64,000 nucleotides of DNA. Source: UBA6168 sp964423205. GTDB taxonomy: Bacteria > Bacteroidota > Bacteroidia > Chitinophagales > Saprospiraceae. Shown piece by piece: positions 52,859 to 62,969 of the stretch. The stretch covers positions 15,136 to 79,135 of the forward strand of contig CAYRDX010000014.1 in the NCBI GenBank assembly GCA_964423205.1, read 5' to 3'. Made by a program: the position numbers and the translations under genes. The notes under the pieces are model-generated. The model was given only the letters and a program-made list of their open reading frames with translations. It made no database searches and was not told the origin of the DNA. Numbering within the stretch: position 1 is the stretch's first letter; the number at the start of each line of letters is the position of its first letter.

Positions 52859-54772
52859 ATGAATTTACAATTAAAAAATTTCGATGAATACAAAGCTGCT
52901 TACGATCGCAGCGTAAAAGACCCCGAAGGATTCTGGGCAGAAGTTGCCTCCAGCTTCCATTGGTACAAAAAGTGGGACAAAGTGGTGGATTGGGAATTCC
53001 GTACACCAGATGTGAAGTGGTTCATAGGTGGTAAAACAAACATTACCTACAATGCACTGGATCGCCATCTCGAAACAAGAGGCGACCAGGTAGCTATTCT
53101 TTGGGAACCCAATGACCCAAAGACTCCCGTTAAAAAATACACTTACAAAGAACTGTATGCAGAAGTTTGCCGCGCAGCCAACGCACTTAAGGCAATGGGT
53201 GTGAAGAAAGGCGACCGCGTTTGCTTCTACCTGCCTATGGTTCCTGAATTAGCTATTGGTACACTGGCATGTGCCCGTATTGGTGCTATTCACTCTATCG
53301 TATTTGCTGGATTCTCCGCACAATCACTGGCCGACAGGATTAAAGACGCTACCTGTAATGTGGTTATTTGCTCTGACTACAACGCACGCGGTGCAAAGAA
53401 CATCCCTGTAAAATCAGTTGTGGATGAGGCGTTGGAAATGGGTTGCGACAGCGTAGAGAAAGTACTGGTTCTGAACCATACCAATCAGCCTGTTAACTGG
53501 AAAGAAGGCCGCGACATTTGGTGGCATGATGCAGTGAAAGGCATGGCCGACACTTGCCCAGCTGAAGAAATGGACTCTGAAGACACTCTGTTCATTCTTT
53601 ATACATCCGGTTCAACCGGCAAACCAAAAGGTGTTGTTCACTCCACTGGTGGTTATATGGTGTTTGCTACCTATTCTTTCCTCAACGTATTCCAGTACCG
53701 CGAAGGCGACATGTACTGGTGTACCGCTGACATCGGATGGATTACCGGTCATACCTACATCGTTTACGGACCACTGCTTGCAGGTGCTACTTCTCTGATG
53801 TTCGAAGGTGTGCCTACTTATCCGGATGCCGGACGTTTCTGGGAAGTTTGCGCCAAGCACAAAGTGAACATTTTCTATACCGCTCCTACTGCCATCCGTG
53901 CGCTCATGGCTGAAGGTGACGAGTGGACCAAAAAACACGACCTGAGCAGCCTGCGCGTTCTGGGTTCAGTTGGTGAACCTATCAACGAAGAAGCATGGCA
54001 CTGGTACAATGAAAAGATCGGTAAGAAGAATTGCCCAATCGTGGACACATGGTGGCAAACAGAAACAGGTGGTATCCTGATTTCTCCTCTGGCCGACATT
54101 ACACCACTGAAGCCAAGTTACGCTACTTTTCCGCTGCCAGGTGTTCAGCCTATGCTGGTTGACCCACAGGGCAAGGAAATCAAAGAAAACGAAGTGGAAG
54201 GTATTCTCGTGATGAAATACCCATGGCCTTCCATTCTGAGGTCAACCTATGGCGACCATGAGCGTTGCCGCCAGGTTTATTTCTCCCAGTTTGAAAATAT
54301 GTATTTCACCGGTGACGGTGCGAAGCGTGATAGCGAAGGCCGCTACAGGATTATCGGCCGCGTAGACGACGTGATCAACGTTTCCGGTCACCGCATCGGT
54401 ACTGCTGAAGTAGAAAGCGCCATCAACTCACACGAAGGTGTTGTTGAAAGTGCAGTGGTTGGTTATCCTCACGATATCAAAGGTGCCGGTATTTACGCTT
54501 ATGTAATTCCAAGTGCACCGGTTGAGGATGTCGCCGCTTTCAGAAAAGGTATTTTGGCGACTGTTACCAAAATCATCGGCCCTATTGCCAAGCCTGACAT
54601 GATTCAGATCGTTCCCGGTCTGCCAAAAACCCGCTCTGGCAAAATCATGCGCCGTATCCTGAGAAAAGTTGCTGAGGGTGATGTAAGCAACCTCGGTGAC
54701 ACTTCCACACTGCTGAATCCGGAAGTAGTGGATGCCATCAAAGAAGGCGCTCTGGTAGCAGCAGCCAAATAA
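52859..54772 (+). CDS. acs: Acetyl-CoA synthetase (AMP-forming)
   Basis: 637 residues, full length. It converts acetate, ATP and CoA to acetyl-CoA through acetyl-AMP. The P-loop-like TSGSTGKPKGVVH is near residue 250, followed by CTADIGWITGHTY, VDTWWQTETGG, YFTGDGAKRD, GRVDDVINVSGHRIGTAEVES, and the C-terminal LPKTRSGKIMRRILRK. The last contains the lysine usually regulated by acetylation. The coding sequence is rich in Bacteroidota-preferred codons, as in a well-expressed gene. It ends at a strong terminator hairpin. Confidence 0.98.
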   Translation: MNLQLKNFDEYKAAYDRSVKDPEGFWAEVASSFHWYKKWDKVVDWEFRTPDVKWFIGGKTNITYNALDRHLETRGDQVAILWEPNDPKTPVKKYTYKELYAEVCRAANALKAMGVKKGDRVCFYLPMVPELAIGTLACARIGAIHSIVFAGFSAQSLADRIKDATCNVVICSDYNARGAKNIPVKSVVDEALEMGCDSVEKVLVLNHTNQPVNWKEGRDIWWHDAVKGMADTCPAEEMDSEDTLFILYTSGSTGKPKGVVHSTGGYMVFATYSFLNVFQYREGDMYWCTADIGWITGHTYIVYGPLLAGATSLMFEGVPTYPDAGRFWEVCAKHKVNIFYTAPTAIRALMAEGDEWTKKHDLSSLRVLGSVGEPINEEAWHWYNEKIGKKNCPIVDTWWQTETGGILISPLADITPLKPSYATFPLPGVQPMLVDPQGKEIKENEVEGILVMKYPWPSILRSTYGDHERCRQVYFSQFENMYFTGDGAKRDSEGRYRIIGRVDDVINVSGHRIGTAEVESAINSHEGVVESAVVGYPHDIKGAGIYAYVIPSAPVEDVAAFRKGILATVTKIIGPIAKPDMIQIVPGLPKTRSGKIMRRILRKVAEGDVSNLGDTSTLLNPEVVDAIKEGALVAAAK

Positions 54773-54800
54773 TTTTCAGACAAACTGAAAAATTAGCTGA

Positions 54801-54834
54801 GAAGGCGCTCGACAAAATCGGGCGCCTTTCTTTT
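54801..54834 (+). terminator. Terminator of acs
   Basis: GAAGGCGCTC pairs with GGCGCCTTTC around GACAAAATCG, followed by a T-rich run. It starts 29 bases after the acs stop. Confidence 0.82.
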
Positions 54835-54844
54835 ATAATCTATA

Positions 54845-55005
54845 TTTCCTGCGGATTCTCTCCCGCTGATTCTTTCCCGCAGATTTACGCGGATTGATTC
54901 GCAGATTCCGCGGATACATTCCGCAGAACATTCTATCTGCGTTCATCTGCGGGAAAATCCACGCAAATCTGCGGGAAAAATCCTCGGGAAATAATCTCAA
55001 GGCTA
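54845..55005. repeat. Degenerate CCGCAGATT tandem repeat
   Basis: Many diverged copies of TCCCGCAGATTTACGCGGAT-type sequence between acs and the convergent HD gene. A related CACGCAGATTTTTTTGCAGA sits near 63918. Confidence 0.7.
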
Positions 55006-55010
55006 CCCTT

Positions 55011-56168
55011 TCACCTCGCCAAAATCAAAGCAATAGCAAAAGTCAAAACAGTGATAATCATTCCCACCATAAAAATGCCGTAGCAGGTGCGAAGTCGCAT
55101 AAATTTTATACCCAGAGTTTTACCGAGAGAAAACAGATCAGTAATGATGGAATTATCGAGAATAACTTCGCTATTTAATACCTGCGCCAATCCTCTTCGG
55201 TATTCCTCTATGTCCATTTTATAAAAATTGCCGAAAAAGAAAAGATTGGTTTTGCCTTCTTTGATTTTTGAAATATCGGTCCTGCCTGTCATCTTTATTG
55301 GACGGGTAGCAAGGGTGGCAAAAACAATGGATAACACACAGGTAGTGAGCAATGTTGCGGCAGGAAAGATGAGGTATGGAAATTTTTCAATGTTGCCGGC
55401 GAGCATGGGAATGGCAATGGTTATGAGAAGCGAATTGATGCTGAGCATGATGTTGGCCTTATTGTCTGCGATATTGGTCAGGTCAACATGATTGCGCAGC
55501 GTCGTTTTGAATATCAACACTGCACTCTTATTCTTGCTGATGGTTGCTTCCAGTTTATCCTCAGCGCCTGGTTCACCCAGCAAGCTTTGAAGCTTCTTCT
55601 TGAAATATTTTATTGTTTTTCGTTTCTCCTCACCAAACATGGCTTGTGCCTCTCCTGTGTAAAACCGGTGCTCATTCCAGAAGCGAATATTATTATCATA
55701 CCAATCGGCTTCCTTCATTTCCAGATTGCAAAACACCTTCCACTCATGCCTCAGGGCATCCGACTTTTCCAGGTAGTTGCCATCCCAATTGTTGAAGTCA
55801 GAATCTTTGATGATTTTCTCCAACAGCGATTCAGGCTCTACTCCCAGTTTAGTTACAGCAATAAGCTCTAAAATTTTCTTGATTTTACCTTCCGGGTATT
55901 TTTTTTCCTGAAGAAAGTTACGGGCAATGATGGCACTCGCTTCTTCATGACCTTCATAGGTTTGAGTATAACCTGTATCGTGGAAAAGAGAGGCCAGTTC
56001 CAACAATTCAATTTCTTCTTCCTCAAGCCTGTAACGCCTGGCAATTTCCAAACAAACCTTTCTGTTGGTAAGTGTGTGTTGCAAATTATGATAAAGGTGG
56101 TCGGAAGAGAGTTGGTCACTTAAATGGTCAGTCACAAAAGATTCGGCCGAAGAAATGATGTCCTTCAT
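55011..56168 (-). CDS. HD phosphohydrolase fused to a Pycsar-type (PycTM/DUF5706) membrane domain
   Basis: 385 residues. The N-terminal HD domain carries YHNLQHT (His27, His31), LFHDTGYT (His63-Asp64), and KDSDFNNWDG (Asp124) as metal ligands. From about residue 215 comes the PycTM-like effector domain, FKTTLRNHVDLTNIADNKAN, followed by membrane helices (NSLLITIAIPML, FPAATLLTTCVLSIVFATL) and a final helix FMVGMIITVLTFAIALIL. In Pycsar defence the cyclic-nucleotide-activated PycTM damages the inner membrane after phage attack. Here no cyclase gene is nearby, and the HD domain could make or break a nucleotide signal itself. Upstream it is divergent from the M20 peptidase gene. Confidence 0.85.
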   Translation of the reverse strand: MKDIISSAESFVTDHLSDQLSSDHLYHNLQHTLTNRKVCLEIARRYRLEEEEIELLELASLFHDTGYTQTYEGHEEASAIIARNFLQEKKYPEGKIKKILELIAVTKLGVEPESLLEKIIKDSDFNNWDGNYLEKSDALRHEWKVFCNLEMKEADWYDNNIRFWNEHRFYTGEAQAMFGEEKRKTIKYFKKKLQSLLGEPGAEDKLEATISKNKSAVLIFKTTLRNHVDLTNIADNKANIMLSINSLLITIAIPMLAGNIEKFPYLIFPAATLLTTCVLSIVFATLATRPIKMTGRTDISKIKEGKTNLFFFGNFYKMDIEEYRRGLAQVLNSEVILDNSIITDLFSLGKTLGIKFMRLRTCYGIFMVGMIITVLTFAIALILAR

Positions 56169-56358
56169 CTGAAGAAGAATTGAAACGCGTTAGGATGGCT
56201 AAAAGTAGTCTATTTCCCGAGCAAAGCAAAAGGATGGATGTTTCAGCTAGACTATTTTAAACAAAAAGCTTTCTACAATTTTGACCATTATTATCCCTAA
56301 TGTCAGAGATTGGGACTTTATTTGCTGTATACAGAAGATTTCTTTGGCAAAGAAAAAC

Positions 56359-57807
56359 ATGAAGACCCTTGTAACATCCCTGGTATTAATGCTGCTACTC
56401 TGCAGTTCGTTTGGGCAGGTTGTTGAGCGCGATTTAATAGCCTACGCTCCTGTTTCCGTTTTGAGTGATTACATTAAAATCCAATCCATCAGTGGAGAAG
56501 AATTTGAAGCAGGGGAGTACTTGTCAACTATCGCCAAAGATTTGGGATTACACATCAGGCACTTTGGAAGAGAAAATGGCAATTACAACTTCACTGCATC
56601 GATTTACCCTTTGGAATTGCAAAAACCCAATATTGTATTCCTGAATCATATCGACGTTGTTCCTGCAGGTGACTTGACGAAGTGGGAACATCCTCCATTC
56701 AGTGGTATCATTTCCAATAACGAAATTTGGGGAAGGGGAACTTTTGATAATAAAGGAGTAGCCATAATGCAGTTAATGGCAATAGCTGATTTTACAGCGA
56801 AAGCAAAGTTAGAGGATCTGCCTTACAACGTAACCATGCTCTCTGTTTCCTGTGAAGAGTCCCAATGCCAAGGTGGAGCAAAATACGTTGCCGACAATCA
56901 TCTTGGTGAAATTAATCCTATTGTATTAATAGGAGAAGGTCCGCCAGCACTAGACAGCATCATAAGTACGAACCCCGATGAAGTTATTTTTGGAATCGCC
57001 ACTGCACATAAACGGAGCTTTTGGCTGGAGTTGAAATTGTTGATCAATACAACGAGCCATGGTTCAGTAACACCCTTGGAGTATGCCAATAAGGAAATGA
57101 TACTTGCCTTAGAAAGGCTTTTATCAAAAAAACAGAAGGCAGTTTATACAAAAGAGAATGTTCAACTCCTGAGAGAATTGGGCAAACTGGAAAAGGGAGT
57201 GAAGCAAATTGCATTGGGTGCCCCTCGACTTTTTAAACCGATTGTCGTTTCGCAATTAAGAAAAAGGCCGGAAGTTTTTTCGGTTTTCTCCAATACCATT
57301 ACACTGACCCGAATTAACAGCGTGGAAAATGCCTGCAACGTAATTCCAACGGAGATCACGGCTTGCCTGGATTGCCGCCTTCTGCCGGAAGCAGATGAAA
57401 AAGCTTTTCTTGAAGATGTGCAAAAGCGGTTGGACAACCCCAATATAGAGATCATAATAATGGATAGTGCACCGGTAATGCAAGTGTCATCCACAAAGAA
57501 TCAATTTTACACTCTACTTAAAGAATCTATTCTTGAATACCATGGCGACGTAAAAGTGATCCCGCTTATTTTACCAAACATGAATGACAGTGGAATTTTT
57601 CGTTCAAAAGGAATTCCTGCATTTGATATTGCTCCCGCACGTATTCCGAACGAACTGCTGCACAACATCCATGGATACAATGAGCGTATTCCCGTCAGCT
57701 TCCTATATGAGGGAATTGATGTATTCCGATTGTTTTTGGAAAAATGCATGACTCCGCCCGATAAAAGAGGAAAGAAGAGGATTTGGAATAGGCTTATCCG
57801 CAACTAA
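56359..57807 (+). CDS. Secreted M20/M28-type metallopeptidase
   Basis: 482 residues from the ATG at 56359 (MKTLVTSLVLMLLLCSSFGQ, a signal peptide); the longer frame to 56281 is an upstream extension. Zinc-binding residues are visible: NHIDVVPAG (His-Asp), RGTFDNKG (bridging Asp), SCEESQCQGG (Glu-Glu), GEGPPALDS, and a late His in LHNIHGYNERI. M20 enzymes cleave dipeptides or N-acyl amino acids. Its export suggests a role in peptide scavenging. The stop is followed at once by dispersed repeat copy B. Confidence 0.92.
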   Translation: MKTLVTSLVLMLLLCSSFGQVVERDLIAYAPVSVLSDYIKIQSISGEEFEAGEYLSTIAKDLGLHIRHFGRENGNYNFTASIYPLELQKPNIVFLNHIDVVPAGDLTKWEHPPFSGIISNNEIWGRGTFDNKGVAIMQLMAIADFTAKAKLEDLPYNVTMLSVSCEESQCQGGAKYVADNHLGEINPIVLIGEGPPALDSIISTNPDEVIFGIATAHKRSFWLELKLLINTTSHGSVTPLEYANKEMILALERLLSKKQKAVYTKENVQLLRELGKLEKGVKQIALGAPRLFKPIVVSQLRKRPEVFSVFSNTITLTRINSVENACNVIPTEITACLDCRLLPEADEKAFLEDVQKRLDNPNIEIIIMDSAPVMQVSSTKNQFYTLLKESILEYHGDVKVIPLILPNMNDSGIFRSKGIPAFDIAPARIPNELLHNIHGYNERIPVSFLYEGIDVFRLFLEKCMTPPDKRGKKRIWNRLIRN

Positions 57808-57893
57808 GTAAAAAGGCAAAAGGCAAAATTTTTCCAACTGATTTTCAAGATAAAAGAAAACAATTTGGCAACTTTATTTTTGGCTCATTACCA
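57808..57893. repeat. Dispersed intergenic repeat, copy B
   Basis: AAAGGCAAAAGGCAAAATTT followed by TTCCAACTGATTTTCAAGA and TTATTTTTGGCTCATTACC. It is related to 27947-28040, with scattered mismatches. Confidence 0.78.
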
Positions 57894-57914
57894 AGGCTTT
57901 CCATCAACCTGCAT

Positions 57915-60900
57915 TTATTCTTTTATAAGAGCCAATAACTCTTCTGCCGTTAACCGTGCACCTGTATCGGTTCCCTCCAAAAGACTGTCTGCCAATTCGC
58001 GCTTCTCAGCATGGAGTTGTACAATTCTTTGCTCTATAGTATTTTCTGCAATAAGCCTGTAAATAGTGACGGGTTTTTGCTGGCCAATGCGATGAGAACG
58101 GTCGCTGGCCTGATCTTCCACTGCAGGATTCCACCAGGGATCGAGGTGAATGACATAATCGGCGGCCGTCAAATTTAATCCAAATCCCCCTGCTTTCAGG
58201 CTTATCAAAAACAAAACTCCTTCGCCCGACTGATATGCCTTTATGGCTTTGTCACGCAGTGGGATGGGGGTGGACCCATCCAGATACTGATAGGTAATTC
58301 CACGCTTTTTCACCCACTGCTCAATGATGCGAAGGTGCATGACAAACTGACTAAACACCAGTGCCTTATGCCCTACCGCAATCAGTTCTTCCACCGTTTC
58401 GATGAACAGATTCAGCTTGGAGCTTTTCAGAGTGCTCGAGGATATGACGAGTTTTGGATGACAGCAAGCCAATCTCAATTTCATCAATTCAGCCAGTATT
58501 TTGAATTGCCGGGAAGGGGCATCACGTGGTCCTGCACCTATGTTCTCAACTGCTTCGCGCCGGAGTGCTTCATAAAAAGCCCTTTCTTCTTCAGAAAGAC
58601 TTACCGTCAAAGTTATCTCTGTTTTTGCTGGTAACTCTTTTAATACATCGCCCTTCTTCCTTCTCAAAATGAAAGGCTGAAGTAATTGTTTTAATTGAGC
58701 CTTGCAATCTGTATCACCAAATCGCTCTATGGGAACTGCAAAATTTCGATTGAACCGATCGATGGACCCAAGTAATCCGGGTACGAGAAAATTGAAAATG
58801 TTCCAGAGTTCCCCCAGATGATTTTCTATAGGCGTGCCAGTAGTTACCATTTTAAAACCAGCCTGTAATGACATAGCTGCCTTTGACCGCTTGGTGTTTC
58901 TGTTTTTGATGGCCTGGGCCTCATCGAGTACAATGGTTGAAAACCCAACTTCCGAGAGCTGCTCCTGCATCTGCTGCATCATACCATAACTACAGAGCAA
59001 GATATCCTGTGACCCCAAATTCCGGACCAGAGCATCGCGGTCATTATCAGTAACCTTGTGAGGACGAAGGGTGGGTGCGAACCTTTCTATTTCGTACATC
59101 CAATTGGAAACGACAGAGGCAGGTGCCACTACGAGGGATGGGCCTGAAGTTGCTCGGTCCACTATCATGGCCAGAGCCTGTATAGTTTTACCCAAACCCA
59201 TATCATCAGCCAGGCATGCGCCAACACCCCATTGAGCCATTCTGGACAGCCAGTTGAATCCTTCTTTTTGATAGTCGCGCAAATTAGCTTTGAAATTGGA
59301 AGGAATCTGCGGTATAAAACTTTCCAATGATTCCAGACGGCTTGCCTGCAGCTTCCACTCCAGGTCGGTTTCAAACCCACCAAATTCTTCCGAAATTTCT
59401 TCCAATGCCCCGGCGGCAAGAGGATGCATGCGGATTTGTGTTTTGGAAAGCTGGAATAATCGGCCCATTTCATCAATCTTCTTCCGCAATTGTTTTGTCA
59501 ATGAAATAAACTGACCTGTACTTATTTCGAGAAAACGACCATTGGAGGCCTGGGATAGTTCCATCATCTTTTTAAAATCGAGTACAAGGTTCTCATTTAC
59601 CTGCACGGAGCCATTTACCTCAAACCAATCCCTGTTTTTGCGCACACCCATGGAGAGAGAGCCAAAATCCACATGACCCGCTATGCGCAATTTTTCTCCT
59701 TTGGGAAACTCCAATAATACATCACCGGAGGTTCTCAATGGTTCCAACTCCAAAAGTACTTCCAGGCAGCTCTCCGCATCAGTGAAATGCCAGTTATAAT
59801 TAAAGGTGCTGCTTTGAAGAGCGGGACATTTGCCGATAACTTTTTGAAGATTATTCAGTTCGAGCTTCAAATTCCGGATAGCTTTTGTGGGCATCCCGTC
59901 TATTTCGGCTATAATAATTTTCCTGCCCTCGCCGGGCTTGAAGTAAGGTGGATCGGTAGTGAATGGCTTGACAAATGCCTCCAGTTTAAAGCCGTCACCA
60001 ATGGGCAACATGTGCAAACTAATAATCGAATTCCCTTCGATAGTCGTAAGATTAGTGTTCACAACATCCAGGTCTGATTGCACGATTACTGTTCCAGATA
60101 ATCTGGCTGCAACCTCGAGTAATTGCTGCTTTCCTTCATTTGGAACAATCATTCTGGAAAAGCCAAGGTGACGGTTGATCTCCAGGAGTTCAGGAGTAAT
60201 CTTTAGCAGGTGATATCTGGTGGGTGTTTCCCGTTGAATGATTATACCAGGTTTCTGAAAATCGCTCGAAAAACCAAGTTCGAATCCCCCTTCCTTTTTC
60301 ATAATCAGCAATTGAGGGCTATTTTCAATCAATTCAACTGAAACTGAAGGGTTTTCAAAAAGGAAAAGAAGCGGATGACCAGCCAGTGCGCTAAGCGCCA
60401 GTTCATAATCAAACTCCAGTTCAGCAATTTTGGCGTGTCCTTTTTCTGAAATGATGGCTTTTGCTGCCTTGCGATCCTGTTTAGTCATATTGTCGATGCT
60501 GTGTTCCTTTAATCGCAACAGCGACACTACCCTGCCTTTGGACCAGCCGTTTGAACCAAAAACCTGTTCAACCGGTATCAACTTTTCATTTTCAAAATCA
60601 ATCCACCAAACCAATCGCGTATCCCTATCTTTTCCCTCATCACCATATTTTTCAGCTAGATTCATTCTTGAAAGGGCACTGAAAACCCTCTGCCATTTTG
60701 GGATAATTTTTACAAATGTGATCATGCTTTCTGTTCCCGTACTCTGGCCAAGTCTATCGGCTACGCCCCTATAATCCTTTATCTTTTGTCCTTCATGTTC
60801 AATTTCAGAAAGCAACAATGCAGACTGCATTGCCAGCCACTTATAGCCATTTGTTTCTGCCTTGGATAAAACACGTCGAAGCTTGTCCATTTCGGGCAAA

Positions 60901-61979
60901 ATCCATTGATGGTCACTCCAAAATGAACAAATTGCCTGGAAGAAAGAATCAAGCATTGTTTCAGGAGGTACGGACAGTAGTTTATTAGATTCCCCGACCT
61001 GATTCAGTTGAAAATTTGCTGAGGCAGACAGGTACTTGAAAATTGAATGAAATTCCAGCCTTTTATTTCCTCGCGCCAGATGAATTATTTTCTCATACTG
61101 TAGTTGGTCAGCATTTTTTAACAATACCAACAGGCTCAGTACACCAGCAAACCCAGATGGTATTTTGTCAAAATGAGGGATGGCCTTTTTGTGCTGAGTT
61201 ATTGTAAACTGAGGTAACAACTCCTGATAAGCTAAAATTCCATCATCATGCCCCCATTCCAAAATCAACTTTTCTAAAGACTTAAATTCGGCAGTAAGAA
61301 AGTACCAGGCTGCCAAAGCTTCGTAAACAGCTCTATCCTTTAATGGATTTGATTGAACATAATCAGCCAGGTCTTCCACTGGTTCCAGATTTTTAATTGC
61401 GTTGTGGAAGAGGTGAGTAACCGCGATTTGTTGAATTTTTTCCGGGAATGTTCCTATCCAACCTGGATCAAAGGGTTTGAAAAAAGATTCCCAAAATTGC
61501 CTTTCAGGCCACTTTCCTGAAAATGTACTTTCCAGTTCGAGTTCCAGATTTTCAAAAGTCTTGATATCGCCGTCATAAAGAGCCATTCTCAGTTCACGGA
61601 GACATAATTCCAGGTTTTGAGGAGTATTTACAAAGGTGCCTTTAAAAGGATTTTCGGCTCTGACGGCTAAAACTATTTTTCTGTAGCGGGGATCCACAAC
61701 AGCCATGCGCATTAACCATTCAAAGTACTGGGGATTGACTGCAAGAAGTTGATCGTTGGATAAGGTTATCCACCCGGACTCCAGGAGCAACTCCTCATAA
61801 ATTTTCAGTTTCGAACTGGTAGGCGCCTCAGATTCAAAGGGGAGCATATCGCAGGTTTTTAATATACTGAACAATCGCTCCTGGGTCAGCTTTTCATAAG
61901 CTACGACCATAACTTTGAGCATATCCTGCTCAATGTTGCTCAGCTTTTTGAAGCGTTCCCGAAATACTGCTAATTCCAT
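57915..61979 (-). CDS. SNF2-family helicase-like ATPase
   Basis: 1354 residues. The C-terminal ~440 residues hold the full SNF2 motor: motif I DDMGLGKTIQALAM (about 928-941), Ia VVAPASVVSNW, the DEAQ box LDEAQAIKN (about 1017), TGTPIENHLGELW, then in lobe 2 FSQFVMHL and SDRSHRIGQQKPV (about 1296). The N-terminal ~900 residues are helical repeats followed by a SNF2-associated domain, unrecognised in detail. SNF2 ATPases translocate on DNA and remodel protein-DNA complexes; bacterial ones are linked to transcription, recombination and some defence systems. No nuclease or methyltransferase gene adjoins it, so housekeeping is the default reading. Confidence 0.95.
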   Translation of the reverse strand: MELAVFRERFKKLSNIEQDMLKVMVVAYEKLTQERLFSILKTCDMLPFESEAPTSSKLKIYEELLLESGWITLSNDQLLAVNPQYFEWLMRMAVVDPRYRKIVLAVRAENPFKGTFVNTPQNLELCLRELRMALYDGDIKTFENLELELESTFSGKWPERQFWESFFKPFDPGWIGTFPEKIQQIAVTHLFHNAIKNLEPVEDLADYVQSNPLKDRAVYEALAAWYFLTAEFKSLEKLILEWGHDDGILAYQELLPQFTITQHKKAIPHFDKIPSGFAGVLSLLVLLKNADQLQYEKIIHLARGNKRLEFHSIFKYLSASANFQLNQVGESNKLLSVPPETMLDSFFQAICSFWSDHQWILPEMDKLRRVLSKAETNGYKWLAMQSALLLSEIEHEGQKIKDYRGVADRLGQSTGTESMITFVKIIPKWQRVFSALSRMNLAEKYGDEGKDRDTRLVWWIDFENEKLIPVEQVFGSNGWSKGRVVSLLRLKEHSIDNMTKQDRKAAKAIISEKGHAKIAELEFDYELALSALAGHPLLFLFENPSVSVELIENSPQLLIMKKEGGFELGFSSDFQKPGIIIQRETPTRYHLLKITPELLEINRHLGFSRMIVPNEGKQQLLEVAARLSGTVIVQSDLDVVNTNLTTIEGNSIISLHMLPIGDGFKLEAFVKPFTTDPPYFKPGEGRKIIIAEIDGMPTKAIRNLKLELNNLQKVIGKCPALQSSTFNYNWHFTDAESCLEVLLELEPLRTSGDVLLEFPKGEKLRIAGHVDFGSLSMGVRKNRDWFEVNGSVQVNENLVLDFKKMMELSQASNGRFLEISTGQFISLTKQLRKKIDEMGRLFQLSKTQIRMHPLAAGALEEISEEFGGFETDLEWKLQASRLESLESFIPQIPSNFKANLRDYQKEGFNWLSRMAQWGVGACLADDMGLGKTIQALAMIVDRATSGPSLVVAPASVVSNWMYEIERFAPTLRPHKVTDNDRDALVRNLGSQDILLCSYGMMQQMQEQLSEVGFSTIVLDEAQAIKNRNTKRSKAAMSLQAGFKMVTTGTPIENHLGELWNIFNFLVPGLLGSIDRFNRNFAVPIERFGDTDCKAQLKQLLQPFILRRKKGDVLKELPAKTEITLTVSLSEEERAFYEALRREAVENIGAGPRDAPSRQFKILAELMKLRLACCHPKLVISSSTLKSSKLNLFIETVEELIAVGHKALVFSQFVMHLRIIEQWVKKRGITYQYLDGSTPIPLRDKAIKAYQSGEGVLFLISLKAGGFGLNLTAADYVIHLDPWWNPAVEDQASDRSHRIGQQKPVTIYRLIAENTIEQRIVQLHAEKRELADSLLEGTDTGARLTAEELLALIKE

Positions 61980-62156
61980 TAAAAGACGGTGATAGATTGA
62001 CCCGGCAAGATACTAAAGGCAGGTTGGATATATTAGATTAAGGTTTTTTTATTCTGAAATGAGATTCATTTTCCGTTGCTTCGCAACAAATACTGATTGG
62101 ACAGGTTTTGCAAAGACTCAAAAAAATTACTCAACATTCACTAATCGCCAAAAAGG

Positions 62157-62918
62157 ATGAAATCGACGACCCTGTTTTTATTTTCATTTTTCTTATTCCA
62201 ATGCTGCACTAAGGCGCAAATAGCTAATGAACAGACAACACAAAAGTGGGACCCTCGCCTTACCGAAGTCTGGTCACCCGTTCCCCGTGTGGTTACGCCC
62301 GGACAAGGTTATTCTGCACCTTCGGATGCCATCATATTATTCGACGGTAAAAACACCAATGAATGGGTCGATTCCAGTGGCGCTGCCATCAAGTGGGATT
62401 TGAAGGATGGTATACTGACGGTAAAAGGAGGAAGCAAAGATATTTTTACCAGAAAATCCTTTGGTGACTGCCAATTACACATTGAATGGCGTAGCCCAAT
62501 TGAGGTTAGAGGCAGCGGGCAAGGTCGCGGAAACAGTGGGATTTTTCTACAAAGCCGCTATGAAGTACAGGTGCTCGACAGTTACAATAATTCGACTTAC
62601 CCTAACGGACAAGCAGCATCTATTTACAAACAGCATATCCCCCTGGTCAATGCCTCTCGCCCCCCGGGTGAATGGCAGACTTATGATATCATATACACTG
62701 CCCCCAAATTCAATGCAGATGGAATCAAGATTTCGCCTGCTTACATCACCGTACTCCATAACGGGGTACTGGTTCAGAATCATGTGGAAATAAAAGGCAC
62801 CACCGTTTATCGGGGGCTACCGCTTAATGATGCACATGGGCCGGCGCCTTTGCAATTACAAGACCATGGCGACAAGGTCAGTTACCGCAATATCTGGATA
62901 CGGGAGTTGAGTAAATAA
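62157..62918 (+). CDS. Exported DUF1080 (3-keto-disaccharide hydrolase-like) protein
   Basis: 253 residues with signal peptide MKSTTLFLFSFFLFQCCTKAQ (a lipobox-like FQC is possible). The DUF1080 concanavalin-like fold is clear: IILFDGKNTNEWVDS, WDLKDGILTVKGGSKDI, QLHIEWRSP, RGNSGIFLQSRYEVQVLDS, and the closing GPAPLQLQDHGDKVSYRNIWIREL. Family members bind or cleave sugars in glycan breakdown. It stands alone between divergent and convergent neighbours. Confidence 0.92.
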   Translation: MKSTTLFLFSFFLFQCCTKAQIANEQTTQKWDPRLTEVWSPVPRVVTPGQGYSAPSDAIILFDGKNTNEWVDSSGAAIKWDLKDGILTVKGGSKDIFTRKSFGDCQLHIEWRSPIEVRGSGQGRGNSGIFLQSRYEVQVLDSYNNSTYPNGQAASIYKQHIPLVNASRPPGEWQTYDIIYTAPKFNADGIKISPAYITVLHNGVLVQNHVEIKGTTVYRGLPLNDAHGPAPLQLQDHGDKVSYRNIWIRELSK

Positions 62919-62969
62919 CTCCAATTAAGGATTTTCTTTTGAAAAATGGCTGAACAGAAAAGAATGTGG

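Noticed and set aside
54845..55005. Possible regulatory array between acs and the HD gene
   Set aside because: The copies are too degenerate and lie between convergent gene ends; more likely a simple tandem repeat.
57915..61979. SNF2 ATPase as part of a DISARM-like or other defence system
   Set aside because: No methyltransferase, nuclease or phospholipase-D-like gene adjoins it; the neighbours are an M20 peptidase and a DUF1080 protein.
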